A stretch of DNA of 64,000 nt, from NCBI GenBank assembly GCA_958295665.1, contig OY282559.1, forward strand, positions 270,580,347 through 270,644,346, in the 5' to 3' direction. Positions 45,196 to 57,447 of the stretch are shown one piece after another. Positions within the stretch are counted from its first letter, which is position 1. Each line of letters starts with the position of its first letter. Made by a program: the position numbers and the translations under genes. This DNA is from Tipula vernalis. Lineage: Eukaryota > Arthropoda > Insecta > Diptera > Tipulidae. The notes beneath the pieces were generated by a model. The model saw nothing but the letters and a program-made list of their open reading frames with translations, searched no databases and was not told where the DNA came from.

Positions 45196-45928
45196 ATGGA
45201 TATCTACTACCAATATTGCCGTGGTTTGAAAACTAAATTATTATATTTTAAGCTAAAATGCTTTGCAGCATAACGACGATCTAATATGTTTAACTGAAAC
45301 CTGGTTTAATGACTCCATTAATAATTATGAATTCATTGATGATAGGTATTATGTAATTCGTAAAAATAGAAACCTCAGTATATCTAATAAGATTGATGGT
45401 GGTGGTGTTGCCATTCTATTGAAAAAATATATATTGGTCCCGGAGCTTGATGTGATTGAAGATATTTTTGATAACATGTGGATATAAGTTAAAACATTTG
45501 ATAGTAAATTTTTGATAATTTATCTAGTTTATTTCCCAGGCTACTGTAAGTTAGAACACTATGAAGCATTTTGTAATAAGCTTTCTAACTTGATATTAGA
45601 TTCTCCTGTTGACTGTCAATTTTTAGTCCTTGGGGATTTTAACTTGCCTAATATACCTTGGAGTACTGATTGTGATGCTATCTGTCCAGCGCCTTCCTTT
45701 GGTCAAATAGTAAATCAATTACTGGAAACAATGATATTTATTGAATTAAAGCAACATAATCATGTCAAAAATATTAATGATAGAATCCTTGACCTTGTCT
45801 TGTCTAACCTTGATCGTAGTATTGTTAATGTCTATCAAAGTTGTCATTCACTGTCAATAATAGATGAGCACCATCCCCCTCTGATTGTTAGATATGAAAA
45901 GTGTTTATTGAAGAGTTTGCCCTACTAA
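45196..45928 (+). pseudogene. CR1-like ORF2 N-terminus: APE-type endonuclease
   Basis: ORF2 opens with MDIYYQYCRGLKTKL (45196), typical of CR1 ORF2. A frameshift at about 45260 leads into the open stretch with LICLTETWFND. After a stop at 45485-45487 the domain continues with VYFPGY, LGDFNLPNIPWS (about 45640) and DEHHPPLIV, the conserved endonuclease blocks that nick the target. At least three breaks. Confidence 0.85.
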
Positions 45929-46044
45929 TAGTTACCTAAGCCTAATTATAAATTACTTAACTATAACGCTATCCGAAGTGATTTGGAACTGGTTGACTGG
46001 AACCACCTGTTTTCAAATAGTAGTGTTGATCTAGCTGTTGAGAA

Positions 46045-46634
46045 ATGAAATTCTATGATGATCTTTATAGTTTTATCAGGCCTACCAACCAGCTTAAGGT
46101 ACGTGCTAAATTTCCAGTATGGTACTCAAATAAATTAATAAAGTTAGTTAAGTTAAAGCAAAACTATCACAATCGGTATCGTAAATTTAAGTTTCCCAAT
46201 GGCTATGCGATATTTTCCAAACTGTGTAAGAATGTAAAATTGGAAATCCTTAAATGTTATTTTAATTACACAAAGTATATCGAAAATCACATAAAGAAAG
46301 ATCCCAAGGTGATGTTGAATCTACTAGTCCACTTCAAATTTGTAATTTTTTTGCTGATCATTTTGAATCGGTGTATGACTCAACTAGCAAGATGTATTCA
46401 ATTTTCTATCTACATCGAATACGTAGAAAGGTGTTGGCTCAGATAATATCTCTAATTATTTTATTTACCAACTGAAATCTCAGCTAACCAAACCGTTAAC
46501 TATGTTATTTAGCTTATCGTTAAAAAATGGTGTATTTCCCCATCAGTGGAAAAAAGCTTATTTAGTTCCAGTTTTCAAAAAACTCGATGCGAGTAATATA
46601 AAAAATTATAGGCCCATCTCAATTTTAAATAGTT
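46045..46634 (+). pseudogene. CR1-like ORF2: linker and RT N-terminus, before the insertion
   Basis: An open piece from 46045 (FPVWYSNKLIKLVKLKQNYH) belongs to the linker between endonuclease and RT. After frame breaks the RT N-terminus reads GSDNISNYFIYQL (46440 on), VFPHQWKKAYLVPVFKK and NYRPISILN, ending at the target duplication AGTT (46631-46634). Confidence 0.8.
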
Positions 46635-49272
46635 TGTTACGACTGGCATGCGTCTCCACCTGAGGCAAAAGAATTTAGTTCCTGCAAGAATTCCAAACGC
46701 GCATATTTCGTGAAAAGTTTTCTATTTGGTCATTATAAATCACCATGATCGCCATGGTGTTTGTATTTATGTTTGATGACGTCATAATTTCCAATTTAAA
46801 TTTGATATTCCCCTTGATTTTATGTAAACATATTTTATTTTTTTTTCTGCATTACTTGCTTTCCATACTGTCATGTGCAGACATACATATTTCTGGCGAG
46901 TTGGTGTGTGTGCATGTATTGCGAGTGTGAGATGGCGTGTTTGCAATACTACAATGTTCCATCTCGAATATTCCATTTTTCGTATGATATCATTGGCGTG
47001 GATTAACGCGTGATATTTGCTCTGTGTGGGAGTAAGAGGAAAGGAAAAAGAAACCAGTTGGTGGATTAAACGAGCTCGAGGCGACCGTACAACTAAGTGT
47101 ATACATATGTTCGTCATCGTTGTTTGTCTCGTTCGTTGTATCTGTGTACATAAGAAAAACAAATATATATACGAATAAAGATTGTACAATACTAAAAAAA
47201 AAAAAAAAAATATGAAAAAAATAATGTATATGTGCACAGATGCAGCGAGCGGGACGGACAACGATGCGACGAGAAAAAGAAGAGGGGGAAAAATTATCTG
47301 ATTTTTTTTGTGATTGATGTAAAAGATTTTTTTTTTGAAAAGTTAGTCTAGTTTCGAATTTTAAATAATCAAGTCGAGTTGTGATTGTGATTAAAAAACG
47401 GTCTAATTTTTGATGCGATGAAACTTTGGCCGCAGTTTTTTTTTTTGCTATTTTGTGTAATGATAGACAAGTTTAATTTTAATAAAGACAGCCGATATTT
47501 TTTTTTTTGAGATGTATTTTCAAGACCAGTTCGTTGATATGTATTTTCAAGACTAGTTTGTTTAGTTTAATTTTGAATAAAAAGGGGTCTATTGGTGATT
47601 GTAAAAGGCCCAGTATAATTTGTGATTTAAAATAGCCATCCTTAAAACAGTCAAGGTGGTCCAAATAAAAAATAAAAAAAAAAAAAATGTATATAAATAA
47701 AATTTATTGTTATATAAATAAATAAAAATAATATTAATGTGAAATTAAGAAAACCATGTAAATGAGTTTTATGAAAATAAAAATAAATATTATTACTAAC
47801 TTAAGGAAACAAAATTAAATTATTGAAATTTTCTTTGAACAATTGGTGTGTTCATCCATTTTGTTAGTCAAGAAATTTTTTCTTATTATAAATTGAATCG
47901 TGCGTCATTATAAACTAATTATTAATGAAGAAAACAACAGTGATAACTACATAATTTTATCCTATTTCTATGAACTATAACTTACATTTATAAAAAAATA
48001 AAAAAAAAAATAAAATTGATTGGTTAAGTGAATACGGTATATTTGTACCATACAAATTTCAATTCTAAAGAAATCCGTCTATTTATTACCGAGTTTAAGA
48101 CTTGTTATTTACGAAAGTTTATAAACGGTGCAAGTCCTGATATTGTATCCATATTCCCGTGTGGGCCGGCGGCATTTTGAGAGGGGGATCCTGCGTCGGC
48201 GCTGGTTGCGGTGTGGTCGGACGGGCCAGGTGGGTAAGAAATAAAAAGGTACGATTTTTTTTGTTAGGAAAAACCAACTGTAAAATTTAATTGTAACAGT
48301 TGTTTTTCCCTCCGTTTTTTTTCTTTATATACTATATATTTACTTTGTGCGGTCATACTCGCGATTCGTGGTGGTCCACCAATGTGGTGGAAATCACACA
48401 CAGAGCAATTATCACAACAATTTCTCTTTTCCTCCGTTGTTGAATGCTTGCGTTTGGAGTTTTCGCGGTTTTTCTTTTGCTTCGATTCAGTTCGGTTGTC
48501 CGCTTTGGGTGTGGTTCGACCACATAGCGGTTCATTTTCTTTTCAGGTACTTTAGTGTTATTTTCTTGATTTTAACAGTGATTAGTGAAAGTAAAATTTT
48601 AACATAACGTAGAATCAGTTTTAACGTAATTTAACTTGCCTAATTTTCAATTTTTTCACTTTTACCGTAACAACATTTTTTTCTTTGAATTTTTAACTGT
48701 CGAGTGCTAAGCCGCACCATGTGCGCGTAAGCGAATAATTGATCGGGTGATGTTAGGTGGGGTCATGCGAAGGGTCGGCCTTTTTCCATCCTTTTCCGTG
48801 CGTGCCGTTCGTTCCTCCAGGACAGGCTGTGCTGGAGGGCGGCACGCCACATGAGTTGATCGCGTCGGGGTGACGGTCTCGTTCCGGGGGATTGTCGCTG
48901 GGATTGTCATGCGGGCGTCCCTCCTTCATAAATGGCATCGGGAGCCGTCGCGACTGGGAAACAGCATCCCAGTAGGCGGGCCGATGAGGGGAGGCCCGTG
49001 TGGCAGTCACGGCGGTAGTCGCCTGGGATTGAGACTGTCACTCCGAAACGATCACTCCCGGCTTATTATTTCCTTTTGCCGCTGAGGCCGTGGCAGTGTA
49101 ATTGTTAATTTCTATTTGCCCCTCTAATTTTGTTAATCATGCGGTTATTCAAGCATGAGAAATATGTCTGAGAATCCCCACGCCGCACCGTGAGCTCTAG
49201 CCAGCTACTATACCGCATCAGACCGCTATTCTCATGTCTGTTAACGTAATCCCTTTTGGGGATTTCGTTACA
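46635..49272. mobile_element. 2.64-kb insertion, probably a long solo LTR
   Basis: Ends TGTTACGACTGG and GATTTCGTTACA (TGTTAC..GTTACA, LTR style) with AGTT on both sides (46631-46634, 49273-49276). Removing the insertion and one AGTT joins the two halves of the LINE RT in frame at the expected place. No internal direct repeat and no gag or pol are found, so a solo LTR fits best; long LTRs are known for elements such as Ulysses. It holds an AATAAA-like signal with an A run (about 47174-47210), long AT-rich DNA, and a GC-rich part at 48130-49230. Confidence 0.65.
48700..49090. other. GC-rich segment inside the 2.6-kb insertion
   Basis: Base composition is clearly different from the surrounding AT-rich DNA. 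ORFs on both strands (48707-48910, 48753-49010, 48870-49085) have no recognisable domain. Could be a regulatory or leader part of the LTR. Confidence 0.5.
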
Positions 49273-49276
49273 AGTT

Positions 49277-50228
49277 TTAGCAAAATTTTTGAGAAACTGA
49301 TATATGCAATAATCTTCAATGAAGTTAAACATATAATTAATACTAGCTCCCATCATGGTTTTCTTCCTAAACGTTTCACAACCATCAATTTGATTGATTT
49401 CTCTAATTGTATTTTCAGCAGTTTCGATATGGGTGGGCAAGTTGACTGTGTTTATACTGACTTTGAAGAAAGCATTTGATAAGGTATCCCATAATATTTT
49501 ATTAGATAAATGTGTTACAATGGGACTCTCTGAGCAAATTTTTAAATGGCTGTGTTCATACCTCTCTGAACGTGTACAGCAAGTAAAATTTAATGTGTCT
49601 AAATCTGGTGTGCCTCAGGGTTCCACACTTGGTCCCCTTTTATTTCTATTATTTATTAATGATTTGCGCAATATTTTGTCGTATCAGTATTTATTAAATG
49701 CTGATGATTTAAAAATGTTCACGCCTATTATTACTCCAACAGACTGCTCTAGGCTTCAGTTTGACTAAGATAAATATTTGACTTGGTCCAATCTTAACAA
49801 TTTAAAACTCAATATAACGAAATGGGTTGTGATCTCATTTACGAGGAAAATTAACTAAATTCACTTTCCCTATAATATTAGTGTTGTCAAATTGGAAAGG
49901 GCTCATGAGGTCTCTGATTTAGATGTTTTATTTGATTCAAATCTTAAATTTGATATGCATATATCTGTCAATTGTGCTACAGCACTTAAGTTGCTTGGCT
50001 TTATCTTTCGACGTGGGAAAGAGTTTCGTGGTCCTTATGTTTTTATCACATTATGTAAAAGTTTAGTTCGTAGTTCTTTGGAATACTGTAGTCAGATTTG
50101 GTGTCCCTATTATGACACTTACAAAGCCCAAATAGAGAGGGTGCAGAGGAAATTTACCATTTTTTTAATGTACAAGTGTATAATGTTTAGTAGTCGTATT
50201 AGTTACAAAGTCAGGCTTAAAGTATTTG
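49277..50228 (+). pseudogene. CR1-like ORF2: RT second part with altered catalytic box
   Basis: Continues directly from 46634 after the insertion: FSKIFEKLIYAII, HHGFLPKRFTTINL, a frameshift near 49450, then KKAFDKVSHNILLDKC, SGVPQGSTLGPLLFLLFIND. The catalytic Tyr-Ala-Asp-Asp reads Asn-Ala-Asp-Asp (Asn codon 49697-49699), which would abolish activity. Stops at 49766 and about 49855 precede an open stretch ending EYCSQIWCPYYDTYKAQIER. The ORF then crosses into antisense LOA sequence at about 50230. Confidence 0.85.
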
Positions 50229-50234
50229 AATTAC

Positions 50235-53037
50235 AGTCTGCAAGAGGCATTTCAATATCCTTTCTGCTTTCTGAGAAGTGGTCCGTTGTACCACGTCGAG
50301 CCAGTTCATCGGAGTTTATATTCCCTGTACTTATGATATGTCCTGGCACCCATAAAATGTGGATGTTGAACAGATCTGCCATCTTCTTAAGAGATGAGAG
50401 ACAGTTCTGGACTACTTTCGACTTGAGGAGGTGTGATTGAAGCGATTTAATGGCAGCGTGACTGTCCGTTTATATGCGAATATCACAAACTGATATTACA
50501 TTATACCTCTTATTGCAGTTACTTCAGCTTGAAAAATGCTACAGTAGTCGGAGAGATGGAAGGAGAGATTTAAAAGTAGTTCCTCGCAGGACACTCCAGC
50601 GCCGACTTTCCCGTCCTGTTTTAAACCATCAGTGAAGAAGTTTATAACTCCTGGTTCCAAAACTGCACCCATCATCCAGTCCTCCCTGGATGGATCCTAG
50701 TCCGGAACTTTGTGTCAAAAGATAGTGACGGGACAGTATAGTCGTTGGTCTTGGGAATTTGTGTGTTGCACAAAATAGATGAGTGCCCTCTATTGTTGCA
50801 GGTCCACATTAAGATGGATTTTAGCCGTATGTCAGTAAAAGCTGCCAACTGTTTCCCCAAGAAATCTAGAGGAGTCAAAAATAGCAGAGCCTGAGTGGAT
50901 GTGCTCCTCAGTGCACCACTAATCCACAGAGATATTGTTCTCTGAACTTTTGTCAACAGCTTTTGGTTGACAGTTTTGTTCAGAGCAGGCCACTAGACTA
51001 TTACCTCATACAAGAGTATGGGTCTAACTACTGCGGTATAAAGCCAGTGTACGATGCGAGGATCCAGCCCCCATCCTTTCGCAATGGCATTTTTGCAAGA
51101 GTATAGCGCTACCGTAGCTTTCATTACCCTTTCCAGAATATTAGGTTTCCAATTTAATTTGCTATCCAAAACGAGACCCAGAAACTTCGCTTCAATTGTA
51201 AAAGTCAAGCTGAACCTATTTAAAGTGGGAGGATCGATGTGAGGAAGTTTATATTTCCTAGAGAAGAGAATCAATTCGGTTTTGTGTGGGTTCACATTCA
51301 ACCCACAGCCATTGGCCCATAATGAAAGGGTGCCCAGGGCGTTTTGCATAAGCTCACTAAGGGTGCCGGAATATTTACCACGGACACCAATAGCAACATC
51401 ATCCGCATAAGCAACCACCTTGAAGCCACCATCCTCCAGTCTCAGCAACAGGTAATTTATTACCAAGTTCCAAAGTAGGGGGACAGTACGCCACCCTGTG
51501 GTGTACCTCTACTTGCAAATCTTCTGACGAAGGATTCCCCAAAACTAGCATTAATGATTCTTAGCATTTGATGTATCCAGTTCTTGAGTGATTCATCCAC
51601 TCCCAGATCTGAAAGTGCCCGAGTTATAGCCCCTGGAAGCACATTGTTAAAGGTCCCCTCAATATCCAAGAAGGTTACCATTGCGTAGTCTCTATATTCG
51701 AAAGATTATTCAATGAAATATCTAAGAGAATGAAGAGCGTTCTCTACAGATCTCCCCTTGCAATAGGCATGTTGAGATTTAGACAGCTTTACCGACACAA
51801 TCTTGCCTCTAATATGAGCTTCTATTTGTCTTTACAGTGTTTTAAAAAGGAAGGAAGACAAGCTAATCGGTCTAAGGTCTTTAGGAGTGCAGTGTGAGCG
51901 TTTCCCTGCCTTAGGTATGAAAACAACGTTCACTCCTGTGCATTTACTAGGAATGTGACATAGTTCCAGGCTGCCTTTGAAAATTACCTCTAACCAGGAA
52001 ATGGGTAGATCCGTAGTTTGTTGAATATCCGCAGGGATAATACCATCGAGTCCAGGCGAAAACCGAAACTGTTTATCGCCCACAGGATCTTTTTTCGGCT
52101 ACTAATTTGGCCTTTAAGGCTACTAGCCCTTTTACCTTCTGACGTGCTAGGTAAAGGTTTTGAAGAGTCTTTTGCATTTTCGACGTGTTTGTTGAACCTC
52201 CTTGGACCATAAGGGTGGCCGAGATTTACCCTTAGGCCTGCTAATGGGACTAGAGCCCAGTATCGCTTCATTTAAACCGCTGGACAACTCGTCCACCAAG
52301 CGATCGAGCTCTTGCACAGTTTTTGGAGGTTTTGGCACCGGAACTGTTTGTGAATTACCCAGAATAGTTTTAAAGGTATCCCAGTTGGTTTTCCTTCTCT
52401 TTCTGTAGATTGGACTTTTTGGAGAAGCTAAGTCCATTTCAAATTGAAGATAATAATGATCAGAAAAGGAGTGATCCTCCGACACTCTCCAGTTTAATAG
52501 ACTAATAATCAAAAAGCTTGAGACAAGAGTGATATCCAATACCTCCTGTCTATTGCTTGTTATGAAGGTCGGCTTATTGCCTTTGTTACATATATGACGG
52601 TTAGTACTTAAAATGTAATCTAGGAATAACTCACCCCGTTCATTTGTGTCCGTACTTCCCTAGATCGTGTGATGGGCATTTGCATCACTCACCAGGATGA
52701 CTCCAACCTTGCGCTTCTGAGCCTCCAAGATTAGCTCACCTAGAAGGATTGGTGAAGTATCCACTACATCATAAGCTAGGTAAGCTGATACTAGCCAGAG
52801 GTTTCGTTTATTGACCTCAATACTGACCGCTGCTACATCTCCATTACTGAAATTTGATAGCAGAAAACAACTTATGTTATTCCCTATAATAGGGAGTCTT
52901 GAGCCCAAGTACCCGGTCTTCAGTGACCCAAGGTTCCTGGATCAAGACGACATCTGTCGCTTCATTCCCAAGTTTTAAAATTAGAGCAGCTGATGCTGCC
53001 TTAGAGTGGTGGAGGTTGACTTGCAGAAATGTCAATG
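50235..53037 (-). pseudogene. LOA-type ORF2: endonuclease, RT, RNase H (broken)
   Basis: Endonuclease pieces at 52660-52908 (LWLVSAYLAYDV, VGVILVSDANAHH) and 52440-52539 (SDHYYLQFEMDL). RT opens with RFSPGLDGIIPADI (52083 side), then DLRPISLSSFLFKTL, a stop region, FLDIEGTFNNV (51660), RGTPQGGVLSP (51480-51515) and an intact Y-A-D-D box (51398-51409). RNase H is recognised by FFTDGLKQDGKVGAG (about 50610), FQAEVTAI (about 50530), and LWVPGH with SDELARRGT (about 50290-50355). At least five stops or frameshifts. Confidence 0.8.
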
Positions 53038-53039
53038 TC

Positions 53040-54262
53040 ATCTCTGCAGCCTATCTTCCACCATACTAACATCAGACTTAGTACTCAGAGGTAGTCCTCA
53101 GAGAGAGCCTCTTTAAGGACTCGATGGATGTTGACATTTCCGTATCCGTGGAGAGAGTTTCCGCTGGGTTGGCTACCTCCGCACACGCATATGAGCTATC
53201 AAGCACCTCGGTATTTTCTGAAGATGACTTCGGAGCCTCCGGCTTGCCCGAGTCCTACTTGTACACCTTGAGTGTGACTGCACTGAAACCATAGTTGATT
53301 AAACCGTTGGTTTTTTCCAGTGCAGTCAGTGATTCCCTGTTTTAAATGATAACAGCTGACTTATAGTCAGCCTTTGTCTCCTCGAGCTTGGCAACCTTAT
53401 AATTGTGCGTTGGAAAATCTTGGTTGCCAACCTGCAATAACTGGAGTATCACCTTCGGATCACTAGGCTCCGAAAGGATGTACACCCTAGCTCTTGGTCT
53501 GCAGGGGATCTCCTTCCTATCAATCACAGCAAGGCTGGCTCCAGGCCATACCTCGCCAAGTCCCCCCACTGCCTTTTTATAAAGCAGCAGGGACCTCTGA
53601 TCTGCACAGGCAGTCAGTTTCACCTGATTCCTGTGCCAGCCCGCATCCCGACAATTCGGAGCAGGTCCTGTATTTTCCGACAGGACTTTCAGGTAGGTGG
53701 TGGCTAAGGCCCCTTCCACTTTCCTCCAATTGGCGGGCGTGATACTGCCATCCTCTTGGAATTTGTCAATAACTGCTACAACCAGCTGATCCTTGTGGAC
53801 CTGGTTAAAAGGCATCAAAGCGGTAGCCTGAAGTTTTGTTCGCTTTGCGATCTTAGGACTTTCCTCCTGAGATCTGTTTCTTTTCAGCTGTGAGCCAGCT
53901 GAAGGGCCTTCCTAATTTTTCTCGGTGATTTTTTTGCCCACGCAAGCGTTTTTTTGTCTTTATCCGTTTCGACTTCTGGCGAGATGTTATTGATCTTAAC
54001 CAAGGCCCTCCAGGCCTTCGTCCTAGTATTATAGGTTGGTTTTGAGGAACCAGCTTCGTTCGGGCTTTGGTTTGGTTCCGCTTTGTATTTGTATACTCAG
54101 ATTTGGTGACTCGAGTGGAGGAACCAGCCTCGCTTGAGCTTAGGTCCTGTCGATTATTTGTAGACATAGAGGCAGGCATAAAGACCCGAGTCTCATTGTC
54201 CACATTTTCCGGATATTTTAGAAGGCCGGACTCCTTTTGTTGTTATGTTTTTGTTTGGATCC
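53040..54262 (-). pseudogene. LOA-type ORF1 (DUF4780-like)
   Basis: Possible start ATG at 54260-54262 (MDPNKNITTKG), with a frame break after about 23 codons. The basic N-terminal part (53853-54203) follows. A 159-codon segment (53342-53818) contains RDAGWHRNQVKLTACADQRS, GEVWPGASLAVIDRKEIPCR and QDFPTHNYKVAKLEE, matching the DUF4780 pattern known from insect LOA elements. Further frames continue to about 53040. The role is presumably RNA binding and particle assembly. Confidence 0.7.
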
Positions 54263-54640
54263 ATGATTGGTCTCACGAGTAGCGGAGAAAGAAATGTCCA
54301 TCTGTGCAGAGACCCGCAGTACACAGATAAGGCTACTTAATCCGGAGGGCGCCAAGTATCCGGATCCACCGTTAGCGACTGAGCTAGTTTTAAAGCTGGG
54401 CCATTAGTCTGATCGATTATCAGAATGGTACGATTAACACCTTAACCCAGCCCAACGACTTGTTTAAGGTTTAGCGCCGTGTTTTAGCCTAGAAGCCAAA
54501 GAATCAGCAATCTAGTTACCAGCGGTCACCACGTGGAGGTAACACGAGCACTTGTGAAAGTTGTTAGTTATGGAGGTGGCCGCGAGTGCCAACTTGAATT
54601 CCCCGAGAAACTTCACACCTGACCACCTATAAAATAGCAG

Positions 54641-55164
54641 AAATGATTTGAATAATTTTAGTTTTTAATTTATGGTGTACAATCAAATACATTATGTGTT
54701 GTAATTCAATTTCAAAAGTATTTTTATTTAGTGATTTATTATAATGGAAAATTTTTCGTGAAGTGAGTAGTGCTGAATATAGAATGATGACATACGTGCA
54801 GCAACAAGAATATAAACAGCAATTGCTCGCTACATGCTATAGTGAAAACGAAGAAAATGCGATGGATTTCGAAGATAATGGCTCAGATGATGAATGATAT
54901 AAATGCAGGTATCACTGCAATAGGAAAAATCAATTCAAATTCAATTTTAGTTGGGAAAGATAAAACTGAATGACGTACTCACTTCAGTGGTACTAAAAAA
55001 GTATTAAAACACAATATTTTGCGTTCGAAATCTTGGGCCGCAGCCGAAACAAAAATTGTATCACCCAGGTAACCCACCATAGACATATGGGTTAAATATA
55101 AATTAATTATGATCACGATTTCCAGAAGTGCCCAGAAATTTGGCATAGCAAACTAATAAATGTT
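54641..55164. other. Unassigned stretch
   Basis: AT-rich sequence upstream of the (TCAA)n-tailed retroposon. It may be part of that retroposon or flanking DNA; no ORF of note. Confidence 0.35.
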
Positions 55165-55352
55165 ATTTCAGAATGCATGTTATTGCAGAATTGTATTGTC
55201 ATTGTGTTACTAACTATTTCCTATACTTAGTTGTGTGTAACCAGGTCAGTTTCTATCACTACTAACTAATCCTCTCCTCCTGCTCGGTGAGGCCCTGCCA
55301 TCTGGGAGGTCTTGTTTTTAGCTTGGTCGAACACTCCAATCAATCAGTCAAT
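55165..55352 (+). mobile_element. (TCAA)n-tailed retroposon, copy 3 (3' end)
   Basis: TTACTAACTAT...ACTTAG...GTAACC..GTC then a GC-richer segment and a CAATCAATCAGTCAATTAATAG tail. It parallels the 43787-44087 and 4801-4957 copies but is more diverged and lacks the exact TAGGCGTC. The 5' limit was not found. Confidence 0.5.
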
Positions 55353-57216
55353 TAATAGTTTATAGTTCCGTAAATATTTATAAAATACCATTTTGCACCG
55401 ACTTTTTCCCTTTGCAGGAGAATGAGCACCCTACCTAACTATTTCCGTAGCCTGTTTTCTAGTTTCTAATACATGAACATGTCCAACTTGTGAACGAAAC
55501 TTATTTGTTGTAGAGCTGATAAAATAAAATATTTTTTTCATCATTTAGTTAGACAAGTCATTTAGACGAGTTGTGCAATACGACTATATTATACTATCCA
55601 TTGTTGAGTGGCCTGTGTAAGCTATTTCTGTACTAATTGGCTAAAAAATAATAACTAACCACAAAAGAAATCCAAACGGCGAAGTTAAGTGACTAAACGA
55701 TTAATTGCCAGGGTATCTCACCTCTAAATTGATATGGTTACAGAAACATGATGTTACAATAAAAAGTAAGGGCCGCTTCGCTTTTTTGTGGTTACATTAA
55801 AATTATAATCAATCATCAACATCCGAAATACCGCAAATGATTTGTATGCTAGACGAAAAAAATATAAATGGCCTCGTACACAAACCTTTTCAAATATTAC
55901 AAATTCCTAAAGTCTGATAAAAAGTTGCAACGAAAAATCCTAATGAATTATTATTTTTAATTAAAAATAAATAAATATAAATGATGAATATTAATAAATT
56001 TCTAAGATTTTTATGTTATTTAAATTTATTTCGTACTACTCCACCCATTTCCGTCTTGTTCAACATTTTTATTTTATATAAGAGCAAAGTAATATTTTTA
56101 TAATAAATAAAACGGAGTCTTGAAGGAGAGACGACTTGGAATACATATATGTATAGACGTAAAATGTTAAAACAAAAAACAACAAAAATTATTTATAACA
56201 AAAATGAAAACTTTTTATTTTATCTTAAGTGAATTTTTATTAATAATTTGCTTTTGATCAGAATGCAAACTAAAAATCATAAAAAAGGGATACCACCTGC
56301 TGGTTTTTCAAAGAAAATCGTATCAAGAAAATTTTTTGTGTGCCGATACGAGCGAGACCCAACTTCATTTTGTGATATACATACATATAGAGGATGGAAC
56401 AATATTATTTTAGTTAATTTATTACAATACGCAGTCTATCGCAAAATATTCTAATCCAATAAAAAAAAACATAAAACATCATGTCAAGTTCCTTCCGCCG
56501 ATGATGATGACTTAATAAACGCAATAATATCTACCCTTTTTGAATACGCATCCACGATTTGAAATATATTCATCTGTACAAAATGTATATGATTAAATAT
56601 TTACCCAATGGGTAAATCAACCATCAAAAGCATTTTTTTTTGTTGTGTAAATTTGTGGAATATTGGGAAAAGTTTTTCCGCACCCCATCACAATATTATT
56701 CAAAATATTTATGTATGTCTATGAAACCCGAATATATGTATGTACGTATTCCTTTTCATTGAAACAACACAATCCAATCAAAAAGCAATCAACCACTTTG
56801 GTTTAATTTTATGTATCTACTTAAGACAACATTAACTACTCTCTACTACTGTAAAATAATTTATCTTTCCCAAATTGTCTATGATAGTATTCGAAGACAA
56901 ACAAAAAACTTTTCATGTTTCCTTAATTTTTGATCCATTTGAAAACAAATAGGAGGAGAAAGAGCGACTGGTGTGGTGTTGTTTATGTATAATTGTACAA
57001 AATTGGAAGGATTTCGAAACTTTTTTTTTTGGTTTCTATATTTACAGACACGTGATGTTTATTTATTTATATTGTTATTAGTTTTAAATTTAAGATATAT
57101 CAAATGCTTTAATAGTTGATGGCATGAGGGCTTGTGCAGAAAATTCAAAATTGTTGAAGATTTACACATACAAATTCACAATGGAGGAAAACATTTGAGG
57201 AATCAAACATTTTAAA
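55353..57216. other. AT-rich stretch without recognised genes
   Basis: Homopolymer-rich. The short ORF at 56248-56454 has no domain and no convincing context. Confidence 0.45.
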
Positions 57217-57447
57217 ATGCGTTGCGTAAATTTCGGCCTTCTTTGCCTTCCTCTACTTATGCTGGTTTTTTACCAAAAGGTCACGTCCGGCCATAGAAGG
57301 GGAGTGGTTCGAAGTTCTGAGGGTATAAAAAATATTTCGGCCTGCACTTTACTTTCGGACCAATTATACCAAATAAAGAACATCAAAATACATGAAATGA
57401 CGCACAGCCCTGCGCGTACTACCCACACAAAAATACGAGAACCATAA
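57217..57447 (+). CDS. Short ORF with predicted signal peptide, possible host peptide gene or first exon
   Basis: A 76-codon ORF with a real ATG in an A-rich context (TTTAAAATGC). Residues 1-24 form a typical signal peptide: charged start MRCVNF, hydrophobic GLLCLPLLMLVFY, then a polar cleavage region near VTSG. The rest is basic (HRRGVVRSSEG) without a recognised motif. A good donor-like sequence (GGTAAGGTGAGC) is at 57494-57505, after the stop. It could be a small secreted peptide, the first exon of a gene or chance. Confidence 0.3.
   Translation: MRCVNFGLLCLPLLMLVFYQKVTSGHRRGVVRSSEGIKNISACTLLSDQLYQIKNIKIHEMTHSPARTTHTKIREP

Larger units (their letters stand above)
44220..50230 (+). mobile_element. 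CR1-like LINE, split by a 2.6-kb insertion and lacking its 3' end
   Basis: ORF1 (44307-45134), endonuclease (45196-45928), RT first part (46045-46634) and RT second part (49277-about 50228) lie in order on the plus strand. The RT is split by the 46635-49272 insertion. At about 50230 the sequence runs into an antisense LOA element, so the C-terminus and 3' UTR are absent. The 5' limit is uncertain; repeats of TCAGTGTTTC.ATAA (43310 and 44106) suggest a tandem-repeat 5' region starting upstream. Confidence 0.8.
50230..54640 (-). mobile_element. LOA-clade LINE with RNase H, antisense, 3'-truncated
   Basis: On the minus strand: 5' UTR (54263-54640), ORF1 with a DUF4780-like region, endonuclease, RT and RNase H. 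This domain set, with DUF4780 in ORF1 and RNase H after RT, is characteristic of LOA-clade elements of insects. The end after RNase H and the 3' UTR are missing at the junction with the CR1-like element (about 50230). Since LINE insertions keep their 3' ends, the truncation implies a later rearrangement. Confidence 0.8.

Noticed and set aside
46782..47261. 159-codon minus-strand ORF in the 2.6-kb insertion
   Set aside because: Low-complexity Phe/Ile/Tyr runs from A/T tracts and no domain; probably chance within the long LTR-like sequence.
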